Shown here in pieces: positions 23,750 through 32,517 of a stretch of DNA of 64,000 nt (positions are counted from its first letter, which is position 1; every line of letters begins with the position of its first letter). Below the pieces are notes generated by a model, which was given only the letters and a program-made list of their open reading frames with translations, did not search any database and was not told the DNA's origin. This DNA comes from Edwardsiella anguillarum ET080813 (GTDB taxonomy: Bacteria > Pseudomonadota > Gammaproteobacteria > Enterobacterales > Enterobacteriaceae): contig NZ_CP006664.1 in NCBI RefSeq assembly GCF_000264765.2, positions 2,542,001 to 2,606,000 on the forward strand, written 5' to 3'. The position numbers and the translations under genes were made by a program.

Positions 23750-25390
23750 ATGCAAGAGCAAACTTTCCGCGTAGGCGAGTGGTTAGTACTGGCAGCAGAC
23801 AATAAAATCACCCGCGAAGGACGCGTGTTGGTACTTGAGCCCAGACTCATCGACATGTTGAGCTATTTTGCTCATCATCCTGATACGGTGTTGAGCAGAG
23901 ATGAGCTGATTGATAATGTATGGAAACGAAATATCGTTACCAATCATGTTGTTACTCAGTGTATCTCCGAGTTGCGCAAGTACCTGAAGGATGGGCGTCC
24001 CGAAGCACCAGAGTATATCGTGACCGTGCCGAAGCGTGGCTATAAGCTGGTTGAGTCGGTTATCTGGTGTGGGGAGGAGAGTCTCGAGCTGCCGGCGGCG
24101 GCGGCTCTACCGGTAGAGACGCCGACTAACCCTGCGGTGACCGACGTGAGTGCGCCGCTGGGGAGTGTTGGCCCCGCATCTGCCGCGGAGCCTGGCGCCG
24201 TCGCGCCGCCCTCGGCGTCTGCTGTAGCTTCTGTTGCGCAACCAGCGCCGCCGCGTGATGCGCCGGTGCTGCCCGTTGCGCCCGCCGCGCAGAAGACGCC
24301 GCGGCGCGCCAAGCGCTCCTCATTCTGGGTCTGGGTGGCCTTTTTGGTGGCGCTGGCGCTGTGCGTGACCTTTGTTGGACTGGCGGTGTTCAGCAACCGG
24401 GTGCCGGTAGCGCCTCAGCCGATGCTGCTTAATCCCCGCGATATTGATATCCGTATCCAGGGCGGTAACAGCTGCAGTAACTGGACCAATCAGCTCTCCT
24501 ATGTGATTGGGCTGAGTGAGGAGCTCACTCAGGGACTGAATACCTACTCCACCTTCCTGGTTCACGATCAGACCAACTATAACTATGGCGGCCAAAGCAG
24601 CTCAGGTAAGTCGCTGTACATCGAGTTTGTCAATCAGCGCCACTATCGGGCGCAGCAGTGTTTCCTCTCGGTTCGCCTGATCGACAACGCGGATAACTCG
24701 GTGATGCTGGAAAAGCGCTACTTTATCACGCCGGATAACCTGCTCAGCGTTCAGAAGGACTTTATCAATAGTATCTTTACCGTGCTCAAGGTCAGCATGC
24801 CCCCTTCGCTGGAGAAGCGTTATGAGGCGCTGATGCCTACGCACAGTCAGATGCTGCAGCAGTATTACCAGGCCCATCAGCTGCTGCTGCAGGGCGACAG
24901 CGAATCACTCAATCAGGCCAACCGCCTGTTGACGCAAATTATTAAACAGGATCCCGACTTTGTGTATGCCAAGGCGGAAAAGGCGCTGGTCGATATTCTA
25001 CTTAACTCCTATCAGCCCCTCAGCGCGCCGCAGCTGGCGGCGCTACGCCAGGAGATTAATGACGTAGAGCACAACCCGCTGCTGCAGGGGACTCCGATCA
25101 TTCAGCAGATTTATACCGTCGACTATCTGGGGCAGGGGAAGGTGGATCAGGCTTTCTCCGCGATCAATAAGGGTATTGAGCTGGAGATGTCCTGGATCAA
25201 CTATGTGTTGCTGGGCAAGGTCTATGAATTGAAGGGGCAAAATAACCAGGCGGCGGATGCCTATATCACCGCTTTTAATCTACGCCCGGGTCACAACACG
25301 CTGGACTGGATTAAAAATGGTGTATTCCAAACTAATATTGAGCGCGTTGCACCTTACCTGCTCAATTATGATGCAGAGAAGTCTGAATAG
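23750..25390 (+). CDS. cadC: Membrane-integrated transcriptional activator CadC
   Basis: CadC is a one-component sensor that activates cadBA at low pH when lysine is present. The 546-residue protein has an OmpR-type winged-helix domain (about 1-103), an Ala/Pro-rich cytoplasmic linker (about 113-185), one membrane helix (about 191-213) and a periplasmic sensor domain. C242 and C304 are spaced like the pH-sensitive disulfide pair of E. coli CadC (C208/C272). The protein is 34 residues longer than E. coli CadC, mostly in the linker. It sits directly upstream of cadB and ends in its own terminator. CadC normally interacts with the lysine permease LysP, which is not in the window. Confidence 0.93.
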   Translation: MQEQTFRVGEWLVLAADNKITREGRVLVLEPRLIDMLSYFAHHPDTVLSRDELIDNVWKRNIVTNHVVTQCISELRKYLKDGRPEAPEYIVTVPKRGYKLVESVIWCGEESLELPAAAALPVETPTNPAVTDVSAPLGSVGPASAAEPGAVAPPSASAVASVAQPAPPRDAPVLPVAPAAQKTPRRAKRSSFWVWVAFLVALALCVTFVGLAVFSNRVPVAPQPMLLNPRDIDIRIQGGNSCSNWTNQLSYVIGLSEELTQGLNTYSTFLVHDQTNYNYGGQSSSGKSLYIEFVNQRHYRAQQCFLSVRLIDNADNSVMLEKRYFITPDNLLSVQKDFINSIFTVLKVSMPPSLEKRYEALMPTHSQMLQQYYQAHQLLLQGDSESLNQANRLLTQIIKQDPDFVYAKAEKALVDILLNSYQPLSAPQLAALRQEINDVEHNPLLQGTPIIQQIYTVDYLGQGKVDQAFSAINKGIELEMSWINYVLLGKVYELKGQNNQAADAYITAFNLRPGHNTLDWIKNGVFQTNIERVAPYLLNYDAEKSE

Positions 25391-25411
25391 ATTTGTATAA
25401 TGATTAACCAC

Positions 25412-25445
25412 ACCCGCCTTCAGCGATGAAGACGGGTTTTTTTTT
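25412..25445 (+). terminator. cadC terminator
   Basis: ACCCG-C-CTTC pairs with GAAG-A-CGGGT and is followed by nine T residues. It isolates cadC from cadBA. Confidence 0.85.
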
Positions 25446-25808
25446 ACCCCATGATCTCCCGGATAAAACCTCAACATCACCCGGCGATTTGCTTTTTTGA
25501 CTCCATTTGTGTGATGAAAGCTCTGAGCATTTTGTTGGTATTTTAGCGTGTTTTTTGCGCTGTTTCTTCATGTCAACATTGTGTCAACGTATTGTATTGT
25601 AAGGTTTTATATGAATTCCCTTGATGTTTTTTTACCTTCACCTAAAAAACATCAAGATGTCATTTATTGCGACACGCTGAGAATTTAACTTTACCTTTAG
25701 GACTTTGCTTTCCGGGGTCATTACTATGCCTGCCATCAAGTCGGGTACTCGCCAGACATCAGTGAGTAAATTCGACTTATCTGAAAATTAATCAGGAGCA
25801 ACTTGACC
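25446..25808 (+). promoter_or_regulatory. cadBA control region
   Basis: This A+T-rich stretch between the cadC terminator and cadB must hold the acid-induced promoter. Visible elements are a direct repeat TGTCAAC at 25571-25577 and 25582-25588 (one helical turn apart), a 13-bp perfect inverted repeat at 25620-25632/25644-25656, a weak TTGCGA (25667-25672) with a poor -10 17 bases on, and a possible 21-codon leader at 25726-25791. An AGGAGC ribosome site precedes cadB. In E. coli CadC binds upstream of cadBA and displaces H-NS; the same logic is inferred here. Confidence 0.6.
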
Positions 25809-27140
25809 ATGTCATCGAGCAAAAAAATCGGGCTTATCGCCTGTACCGGTGTAGTCGCCGGTAATATGATGGGGAGCGGCATTGCACTTCTGCCTGCAAA
25901 CCTGGCGAGTTTAGGTTCCATCGCCATTTTCGGCTGGATCATTTCTCTGGTTGGTGCCATGTCTCTGGCTTATGTCTATGCCCGATTGGCTACCAAGAAC
26001 CCGCAGCAGGGTGGCCCTATCGCCTATGCCGGTGAGGTTGGTCCTGCTTTTGGTTTCCAGACCGGTGTTCTTTATTACCACGCTAACTGGATCGGTAACC
26101 TGGCTATCGGCATCACCGCCGTCTCTTACCTGTCCACCTTCTTCCCGCTGCTGAACAGCCCGGTACCGGCGGGTATCGCCTGTATCGCCATCGTCTGGAT
26201 CTTCACCTTCGTTAACATGCTGGGTGGTACCTGGGTGAGCCGTCTGACCACCATCGGTCTGGTTCTGGTACTGATCCCGGTTGTGGGCACCGCCATCGCC
26301 GGCTGGGCCTGGTTCGATCCGGCTGTTTATCACGCTAACTGGAACACCTCTGGTGGCACCGATACTCACGCCGTTGTTAAAAGTATCCTGCTGTGCCTGT
26401 GGGCGTTCGTTGGGGTTGAATCTGCCGCGGTCAGTACCGGCATGGTTAAAAACCCGCAGCGCACCGTTCCGCTGGCAACCATGATGGGTACCTGCCTGGC
26501 CGGTATCGTCTACATCGCCGCAACTCAGGTTATCGCCGGTATGTTCCCGGCCAGTGAAATGGCTGCCTCCGGTGCGCCGTTCGCCGTCTCCGCTTCTGCG
26601 ATGGTCGGTCACTGGGCTGGTCCGGTTGTTTCCGCCTTCACCGCCTTCGCCTGCCTGACCTCTCTGGGCTCCTGGATGATGCTGGTTGGCCAGGCCGGTG
26701 TCCGCGCCGCCAACGACGGTAACTTCCCGAAAGTTTACGGTGAGATGGATAAGAACGGCATTCCGAAGAAAGGCCTGCTGCTGGCTTCCGTGAAAATGAC
26801 CGTACTGATGGTGCTGATCACCATCCTGAACGCCAGCGGCGGTAAAGCCTCTGACCTGTTCGGTATGCTGACCGGTATCGCCGTACTGCTGACCATGCTG
26901 CCGTACTTCTACTCTTGCGTTGACCTGATTCGCTTCGAAGGCGCCAACGTTAAGAACATCATGAGTCTGGTCGCCGCCGTACTGGGTTGCTGCTTCTGCT
27001 TCATCGCCCTGATGGGCGCAGGCAACATGGAGCTGTCCGGTACCTTCATCGTCAGCCTGATCATCCTGATGTTCTACGCACGTAAGATGAATACCCGCAA
27101 GGCACAGAATACTGAGAACAACAGTAACGCCGCGGCATAA
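25809..27140 (+). CDS. cadB: Lysine/cadaverine antiporter CadB
   Basis: CadB is an inner-membrane APC-superfamily antiporter exchanging external lysine for cadaverine produced by CadA. The ATG at 25809 gives 443 residues (444 in E. coli); a TTG two codons upstream is less likely. About 12 hydrophobic helices are seen, starting with KKIGLIACTGVVAGNMMGSG. Most of the protein reads like E. coli CadB. Codon use is that of a highly expressed gene. cadA follows after 140 bases. Confidence 0.96.
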   Translation: MSSSKKIGLIACTGVVAGNMMGSGIALLPANLASLGSIAIFGWIISLVGAMSLAYVYARLATKNPQQGGPIAYAGEVGPAFGFQTGVLYYHANWIGNLAIGITAVSYLSTFFPLLNSPVPAGIACIAIVWIFTFVNMLGGTWVSRLTTIGLVLVLIPVVGTAIAGWAWFDPAVYHANWNTSGGTDTHAVVKSILLCLWAFVGVESAAVSTGMVKNPQRTVPLATMMGTCLAGIVYIAATQVIAGMFPASEMAASGAPFAVSASAMVGHWAGPVVSAFTAFACLTSLGSWMMLVGQAGVRAANDGNFPKVYGEMDKNGIPKKGLLLASVKMTVLMVLITILNASGGKASDLFGMLTGIAVLLTMLPYFYSCVDLIRFEGANVKNIMSLVAAVLGCCFCFIALMGAGNMELSGTFIVSLIILMFYARKMNTRKAQNTENNSNAAA

Positions 27141-27208
27141 GTAAATAAGTAAGACTATTTAGTAATCATAACGATTACACACAGCAAGTAATTTAACGAC
27201 TTTATCCA

Positions 27209-27254
27209 GCCTCTCTCTACTGCGACACAGTCCTGCCGAACGGCAGAGAGAGGC
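27209..27254 (+). other. cadB-cadA intercistronic hairpins
   Basis: A 10-bp outer pair GCCTCTCTCT (27209-27218) / AGAGAGAGGC (27245-27254) encloses a smaller hairpin CTGCCG-AACGGCAG (27233-27246) whose 3' end overlaps the outer arm by two bases. There is no immediate U-tract. It could stabilise or attenuate the downstream cadA mRNA. Confidence 0.55.
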
Positions 27255-27280
27255 CCGCATTTTGCCTGGAGAATTAAAGT

Positions 27281-29425
27281 ATGAATATTATTGCCATCCT
27301 GAATCACATGGGTGTTTACTTCAAAGAAGAACCCATCCGTGAACTGCATAAGGCACTGGAAGCACAGAATTTCCAGATCGTGTATCCGAACGATCGTGAA
27401 GACCTGCTGAAGCTGATCGACAACAACGCACGTCTGTGCGGCGTCATCTTCGACTGGGATACCTATAACCTGGATCTGTGCCGCGACATCAGCGAGATGA
27501 ACGAGCACCTGCCGGTTTACGCTTTTGCCAACACCCACTCTACCCTGGATGTCAGCCTGAGCGATCTGCGCCTGAACGTTGAGTTCTTCGAATATGCACT
27601 GGGTGCTGCCGAAGACATCGCCCTGAAAATCCGCCAGAGCACCGATGCCTACGTAGACGAAATCCTGCCGCCGCTGACCAAGGCGCTGTTCAACTACGTT
27701 AAAGAAGGCAAGTACACCTTCTGTACGCCGGGCCACATGGGCGGCACCGCGTTCCAGAAGAGCCCGGTAGGTAGCCTGTTCTATGATTTCTACGGCGCCA
27801 ATGCCATGAAATCTGACATCTCCATCTCTGTCTCTGAGCTGGGCTCTCTGCTGGACCACTCCGGCCCGCACAAAGAAGCGGAAGAGTACATCGCACGTAC
27901 CTTCAACGCTGAACGCAGCTACATGGTGACCAACGGCACCTCTACCGCCAACAAGATTGTCGGCATGTACTCTGCGCCGGCCGGCAGCACCATCATGATC
28001 GACCGTAACTGCCATAAATCGCTGACTCACCTGATGATGATGAGCGACGTTACGCCGATCTACTTCCGTCCGACCCGTAACGCCTACGGCATCCTGGGTG
28101 GTATTCCGAAGAGCGAATTTGCTCGTGAAACCATCGAAGAGCGCGTGAAGAACACCCCGAACGCGACCTGGCCGGTACACGCCGTAGTGACTAACTCCAC
28201 CTACGACGGTCTGTTCTACAACGCTGAGTACATCAAGAAGACCCTGGATGTTAAATCCATCCACTTCGACTCAGCCTGGGTGCCTTACACCAACTTCAGC
28301 CCGATCTACAAAGGTCTGTGCGGCATGAGCGGTGGTCGTGTGGAAGGCAAGGTTATCTATGAAACCCAGTCTACTCACAAACTGCTGGCGGCCTTCTCCC
28401 AGGCATCCATGATCCACGTTAAAGGTGACATCAACGAAGAAACCTTCAACGAAGCGTTCATGATGCACACCTCTACCTCTCCGCACTACGGTATCGTAGC
28501 TTCCATCGAAACCGCCGCGGCGATGATGAAGGGTAACGCTGGTAAGCGTCTGATCAACGGTTCTATCGAACGTGCCGTTCGCTTCCGTAAAGAGATCAAA
28601 CGCCTGCGTAGCGAGTCTGATGGCTGGTTCTTCGACGTATGGCAGCCGGAGCACATCGACGAAGCGAAATGCTGGAACCTGGATCCGAAAGAATCCTGGC
28701 ACGGCTTCAAAGACATCGATGAAGACCACATGTTCCTGGACCCGATCAAGGTGACTCTGCTGACCCCGGGGATGAAGGAAGATGGCACCATGGCGGATAC
28801 CGGTATCCCGGCCTCCATCGTTGCCAAATACCTGGACGAGCACGGCATCATCGTTGAGAAGACTGGCCCGTACAACCTGCTGTTCCTGTTCAGCATCGGC
28901 ATCGACAAGACCAAGGCGATGAGCCTGCTGCGCGGTCTGACCGACTTCAAACGTGCCTATGACCTGAACCTGCGCGTTAAGAACATGCTGCCTTCACTGT
29001 ACCGTGAAGATCCGGAGTTCTATGAAAACATGCGTATCCAGGAACTGGCCCAGGGCATCCACGCGCTGATCCAGCATCACAACCTGCCGGATCTGATGTA
29101 CCGTGCCTTCGAAGTGCTGCCGACCATGGTGATGAACCCGCACAACGCATTCCAGATGGAACTGCGCGGTCAGACCGAAGAAGTTTACCTCGAAGACATG
29201 ATCGGCAAAGTTAACGCCAACATGATCCTGCCGTACCCGCCGGGAGTTCCGCTGGTAATGCCGGGTGAAATGCTGACCGAAGAAAGCCGTCCGGTTCTGG
29301 AGTTCCTGCAGATGCTGTGCGAAATCGGTGCTCACTACCCGGGCTTCGAAACCGACATCCACGGCGCCTATCGCCAGGCTGACGGTCGTTACACTGTGAA
29401 CGTTATCAAAACTGAACAGAAGTAA
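27281..29425 (+). CDS. cadA: Inducible lysine decarboxylase CadA (LdcI)
   Basis: CadA is a PLP-dependent fold-I decarboxylase turning lysine into cadaverine and consuming a cytoplasmic proton. The protein has 714 residues (715 in E. coli). It comprises a wing domain (about 1-130), the PLP core with lysine 367 in ETQSTHKLLAAF, and a C-terminal domain. R97 and R206, which belong to the ppGpp-binding pocket of E. coli LdcI, are conserved, so stringent inhibition is likely. A GGAG ribosome site precedes the ATG. It follows cadB and ends in a strong terminator. Whether it replaces constitutive LdcC, whose locus it occupies, cannot be told from this window. Confidence 0.96.
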   Translation: MNIIAILNHMGVYFKEEPIRELHKALEAQNFQIVYPNDREDLLKLIDNNARLCGVIFDWDTYNLDLCRDISEMNEHLPVYAFANTHSTLDVSLSDLRLNVEFFEYALGAAEDIALKIRQSTDAYVDEILPPLTKALFNYVKEGKYTFCTPGHMGGTAFQKSPVGSLFYDFYGANAMKSDISISVSELGSLLDHSGPHKEAEEYIARTFNAERSYMVTNGTSTANKIVGMYSAPAGSTIMIDRNCHKSLTHLMMMSDVTPIYFRPTRNAYGILGGIPKSEFARETIEERVKNTPNATWPVHAVVTNSTYDGLFYNAEYIKKTLDVKSIHFDSAWVPYTNFSPIYKGLCGMSGGRVEGKVIYETQSTHKLLAAFSQASMIHVKGDINEETFNEAFMMHTSTSPHYGIVASIETAAAMMKGNAGKRLINGSIERAVRFRKEIKRLRSESDGWFFDVWQPEHIDEAKCWNLDPKESWHGFKDIDEDHMFLDPIKVTLLTPGMKEDGTMADTGIPASIVAKYLDEHGIIVEKTGPYNLLFLFSIGIDKTKAMSLLRGLTDFKRAYDLNLRVKNMLPSLYREDPEFYENMRIQELAQGIHALIQHHNLPDLMYRAFEVLPTMVMNPHNAFQMELRGQTEEVYLEDMIGKVNANMILPYPPGVPLVMPGEMLTEESRPVLEFLQMLCEIGAHYPGFETDIHGAYRQADGRYTVNVIKTEQK

Positions 29426-29435
29426 TTGATGACCG

Positions 29436-29468
29436 AGGGCGCCCCGTCAGGGGGCGCCCTTTATTTTT
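29436..29468 (+). terminator. cadA terminator
   Basis: AGGGCGCCCC and GGGGCGCCCT form a near-perfect stem followed by TTATTTTT. It separates cadBA from dtpC, so dtpC may have its own promoter or depend on read-through. Confidence 0.85.
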
Positions 29469-29503
29469 ACCCTCCGTTCTATCCCCCGCGTCAGGGAGAA
29501 TCT

Positions 29504-30985
29504 ATGAAAACACCCTCACAACCGCGCGCAATCTACTATGTCGTAGCGCTACAAATCTGGGAATATTTCAGCTTTTACGGCATGCGTGCGTTACTGATCC
29601 TCTATCTCACCCACCAGCTCGGGTATAACGATACCCATGCATTCAGCCTGTATAGCGCCTATGCATCGCTGGTTTATGTCACGCCTATTCTGGGCGGTAT
29701 CCTGGCCGACAAGCTGCTGGGCAACCGTGTGGCCGTGGTCACCGGCGCCGCGCTGATGACGCTGGGACACGTCGTTCTGGGACTCAGCGCCGTCTCTCCG
29801 TTCTCTCTCTATCTCGCCCTGGCCATCATTGTGTGCGGCTATGGCCTGTTCAAATCGAATATCAGCTGCCTGCTCGGCGAACTCTACTCTGCAGAGGATC
29901 CGCGCCGTGACGGGGGCTTCTCCTTACTGTATGCGGCGGGAAATATTGGCTCGATCATAGCGCCGATTGCCTGTGGTCTGGCCGCCGAACAGTACGGTTG
30001 GCACGTCGGCTTTGCGCTGGCGGGGATCGGCATGTTTGCCGGTCTGGTGATTTTTATGTGTGGACATCGCCACTTCCGCCATACGAGCGGCGTGAACAGT
30101 CAGGCGTTGCAGGCGCGCAGGGCCGTGTTGCCCAACTGGAGCTGGCTGCTGCTGGGGCTGCTGCTCTCCCCGCTGCTGGTCGCCGTCCTGTTTTGGCGCG
30201 ACTGGTCCAGCTATGCGCTGGCGCTGGTCTGCGCGGCGGCGATGATTATCCTGGGCAAAATTTTTCGCCGGGCCACGCCCGAACAGCGTCGTGGGCTAAT
30301 CCAGATAGTGATCCTGATGGCGCTGGGTACGCTGTTCTGGGCCTTTGCCCAGCAGGGCGGCAGCTCTATCAGCCTGTTTATCGACCGCTTTGTGAATCGT
30401 CATCTGCTCTCCTTCACCGTGCCGACGGCGCTGTTCCAGTCCGTGAACGGCTTTGCCGTGATGGCCTGTGGGGTGGTTTTGGCCTGGCTGGTCAGCGAGC
30501 GTAGCGGCGGTAACCGTATTTTGCGCATCTGGGGTAAGTTCGCCCTGGGGCTGGCGTTGATCAGCATCGGCTTCGGTATTTTGACCTTCAACGCCCGCTG
30601 GGCGGCGCAGCATGGACAGGCATCCATGGGGCTGACGGTGCTGGGGCTGGCGGTGATGGGCTGCGCAGAACTGTTTATCGATCCGGTCGCCATGGCGCAG
30701 ATCACGCGCCTGACGATCCCTGGAGTGACGGGCGTCCTCACCGGGATCTATATGCTGGCGACCGGATCGGTAGCCAACTATCTGGCCGGGATCATCGCCA
30801 ATCAGACCGCTGAATCCAGCTTTGCCCACGGCGGAGAGGCGCTCACCCACTCGGTGATGGCCTATGCCAAGGTGTTTAGCGATATCGCCTGGGGGGCGCT
30901 GGGATGCGTCGCGCTGGTGGCCGTGATTTGGCTGGTCAACTTGCTGCTGGTACGGCGCGCTGCGCCGCAGGCGGTGTCAGAGTAA
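29504..30985 (+). CDS. dtpC: Proton-dependent di/tripeptide transporter DtpC-like (POT family)
   Basis: This is an inner-membrane proton-coupled oligopeptide transporter of 493 residues with about 12-14 helices. The ATG at 29504 behind GGGAGA gives an N-terminus [14 protein letters not shown] nearly identical to E. coli DtpC (YjdL). The usual POT motif ExxER is altered to QIWEY near residue 18, as in E. coli YjdL, an atypical member reported to prefer lysine-containing dipeptides. The order cadC-cadB-cadA-dtpC is the same as in E. coli, so supply of lysine from peptides to the decarboxylase is a sensible inference. Confidence 0.92.
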   Translation: MKTPSQPRAIYYVVALQIWEYFSFYGMRALLILYLTHQLGYNDTHAFSLYSAYASLVYVTPILGGILADKLLGNRVAVVTGAALMTLGHVVLGLSAVSPFSLYLALAIIVCGYGLFKSNISCLLGELYSAEDPRRDGGFSLLYAAGNIGSIIAPIACGLAAEQYGWHVGFALAGIGMFAGLVIFMCGHRHFRHTSGVNSQALQARRAVLPNWSWLLLGLLLSPLLVAVLFWRDWSSYALALVCAAAMIILGKIFRRATPEQRRGLIQIVILMALGTLFWAFAQQGGSSISLFIDRFVNRHLLSFTVPTALFQSVNGFAVMACGVVLAWLVSERSGGNRILRIWGKFALGLALISIGFGILTFNARWAAQHGQASMGLTVLGLAVMGCAELFIDPVAMAQITRLTIPGVTGVLTGIYMLATGSVANYLAGIIANQTAESSFAHGGEALTHSVMAYAKVFSDIAWGALGCVALVAVIWLVNLLLVRRAAPQAVSE

Positions 30986-30999
30986 AATCGGATATCGGG

Positions 31000-31096
31000 G
31001 ATGCCGCCCGCGCGGCGGCATCAAACGGCGCGGAGACCGACGGCGTTTGCGCCGGGGAACGCTTCCCGGCGCGGCGTGGAGAGCAAGGGGCTTGCT
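31000..31096 (+). repeat. Three tandem hairpins between dtpC and tilS
   Basis: Perfect or near-perfect inverted repeats occur at 31000-31022 (GATGCCGCC arms), 31050-31071 (CGCCGGGGA arms with one G-U pair) and 31082-31096 (AGCAAG arms). None has a following U-tract. They fill much of the 180-base spacer. Confidence 0.5.
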
Positions 31097-31165
31097 TCTC
31101 GCGGAATTGCTGGTTAACGTGCTGATACTTATCGATGCAGGGCGGTGAAAGCCGCAAATACTTCC

Positions 31166-32485
31166 ATGAATACCCTAGATATCCAGAGGCACATTGCCGA
31201 CAGGCTGGCCGGGCGCCGGCATCTGTTGGTTGCCTTTAGCGGCGGCCTGGACTCCACGGTGCTGCTGCATGCGCTGGTACAGCTGCGCGCCAGCCGTCTT
31301 CCCCATTTACGCCTGCGGGTGGTGCATGTGCACCATGGACTGAGCCATTTCGCCGATCAGTGGGTCGACCACTGTGAGTCGGTGTGCTATCTGTGGCAGG
31401 TGCCGCTGCATATACTGCGCGTTCAGGTCGATACTCAGCGCAACAGCGTGGAGGCCGCGGCGCGTGATGCCCGCTACCGGGGGATTGCCGAGCTGATCGA
31501 CAGTCATGAAACCCTGCTGACCGCACAGCATCTGGACGATCAGTGCGAAACCTTCCTGCTGGCGCTCAAACGCGGCAGCGGCCCGACCGGCCTGTCGGCG
31601 ATGGCGCAAAGCATGCCGTTTTTCGCCTGCGAACAGCTGCGTCCGCTGCTGGATATTTCCCGTGAACAGCTCATGGCCTATGCGCAGGCGCACGATCTCT
31701 CCTGGGTCGAGGATGACAGCAATACCGATGCCCGCTTCGATCGCAACTTCCTGCGTATGCGCATTGTGCCGCTGCTGCGTGAGCGTTGGCCCCATTTTTC
31801 AGAGGCCGTGGCGCGCAGCGCCAGCCTGTGCGCCGAACAGGAGCAGCTGCTGGACGAACTGCTGATGGAGTCGCTGCAGGCGCTGATGAGCGAAGATGAT
31901 GCCCTGAGCATCGACGGCCTGCTGCCGCTCTCCGAGGCCAAACGCTATGCGCTGCTGCGGCGCTGGATCGCCTGCTTTGGGGTGATGATGCCGACGCGCG
32001 AGCAGCTGCAGCGCCTCTGGCACGAGGTCGCGCTGGCCCGTGAGGACGCCGAGCCGCAGCTGCACCTGGCCAAATGCCAGGTGCGTCGCTTCCGGCGTCG
32101 GCTCTACCTGCTGCCGCCGCTGCGCTCGCTGCGCGACGAGGTGCTACGCTGGGATCTGCGTAAGCCGCTGACGCTGCCCGATGGGCTGGGGGAGCTGCAG
32201 ATTGGCAGCCGGGGCGTCTGCGTGCGGGCTCCGGCGCCCGACGAAGCCGTCACCATCCGTTTTTGTGCGCAGGGAGTGCTGCGCATCGTGGGACGCCGCC
32301 ACTCCCGGGCGATAAAAAAAATCTGGCAGGAGATGCATATTCCGCCCTGGGAGCGTGAGCGCACCCCGATGCTGTATTATGGTGAGCGTCTGATCGCCGC
32401 GCTGGGCGTATTTGTTACCCAAGAGGGGGTGGCGCCGGCCGGGGAAACGGCGTGGAATATTCACTGGTCTAAGGACTGGATGTAG
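31166..32485 (+). CDS. tilS: tRNA(Ile)-lysidine synthetase
   Basis: TilS attaches lysine to C34 of tRNA(Ile2) with ATP, allowing AUA decoding. The protein has 439 residues (432 in E. coli). The PP-loop motif LLVAFSGGLDSTVLLHAL is at the N-terminus. The segment TAQHLDDQCETFLLALKRGSG and the C-terminal TilS domain (KKIWQEMHIPPWERERTPML) are present. The start is uncertain: ATG 31166 or GTG 31145; neither has a strong ribosome site. It follows dtpC instead of yaeR, which lies on the far side of the cad genes. Confidence 0.95.
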   Translation: MNTLDIQRHIADRLAGRRHLLVAFSGGLDSTVLLHALVQLRASRLPHLRLRVVHVHHGLSHFADQWVDHCESVCYLWQVPLHILRVQVDTQRNSVEAAARDARYRGIAELIDSHETLLTAQHLDDQCETFLLALKRGSGPTGLSAMAQSMPFFACEQLRPLLDISREQLMAYAQAHDLSWVEDDSNTDARFDRNFLRMRIVPLLRERWPHFSEAVARSASLCAEQEQLLDELLMESLQALMSEDDALSIDGLLPLSEAKRYALLRRWIACFGVMMPTREQLQRLWHEVALAREDAEPQLHLAKCQVRRFRRRLYLLPPLRSLRDEVLRWDLRKPLTLPDGLGELQIGSRGVCVRAPAPDEAVTIRFCAQGVLRIVGRRHSRAIKKIWQEMHIPPWERERTPMLYYGERLIAALGVFVTQEGVAPAGETAWNIHWSKDWM

Positions 32486-32517
32486 GGTACGACAACGGAT
32501 TTCTCAGGAGGATAGCG

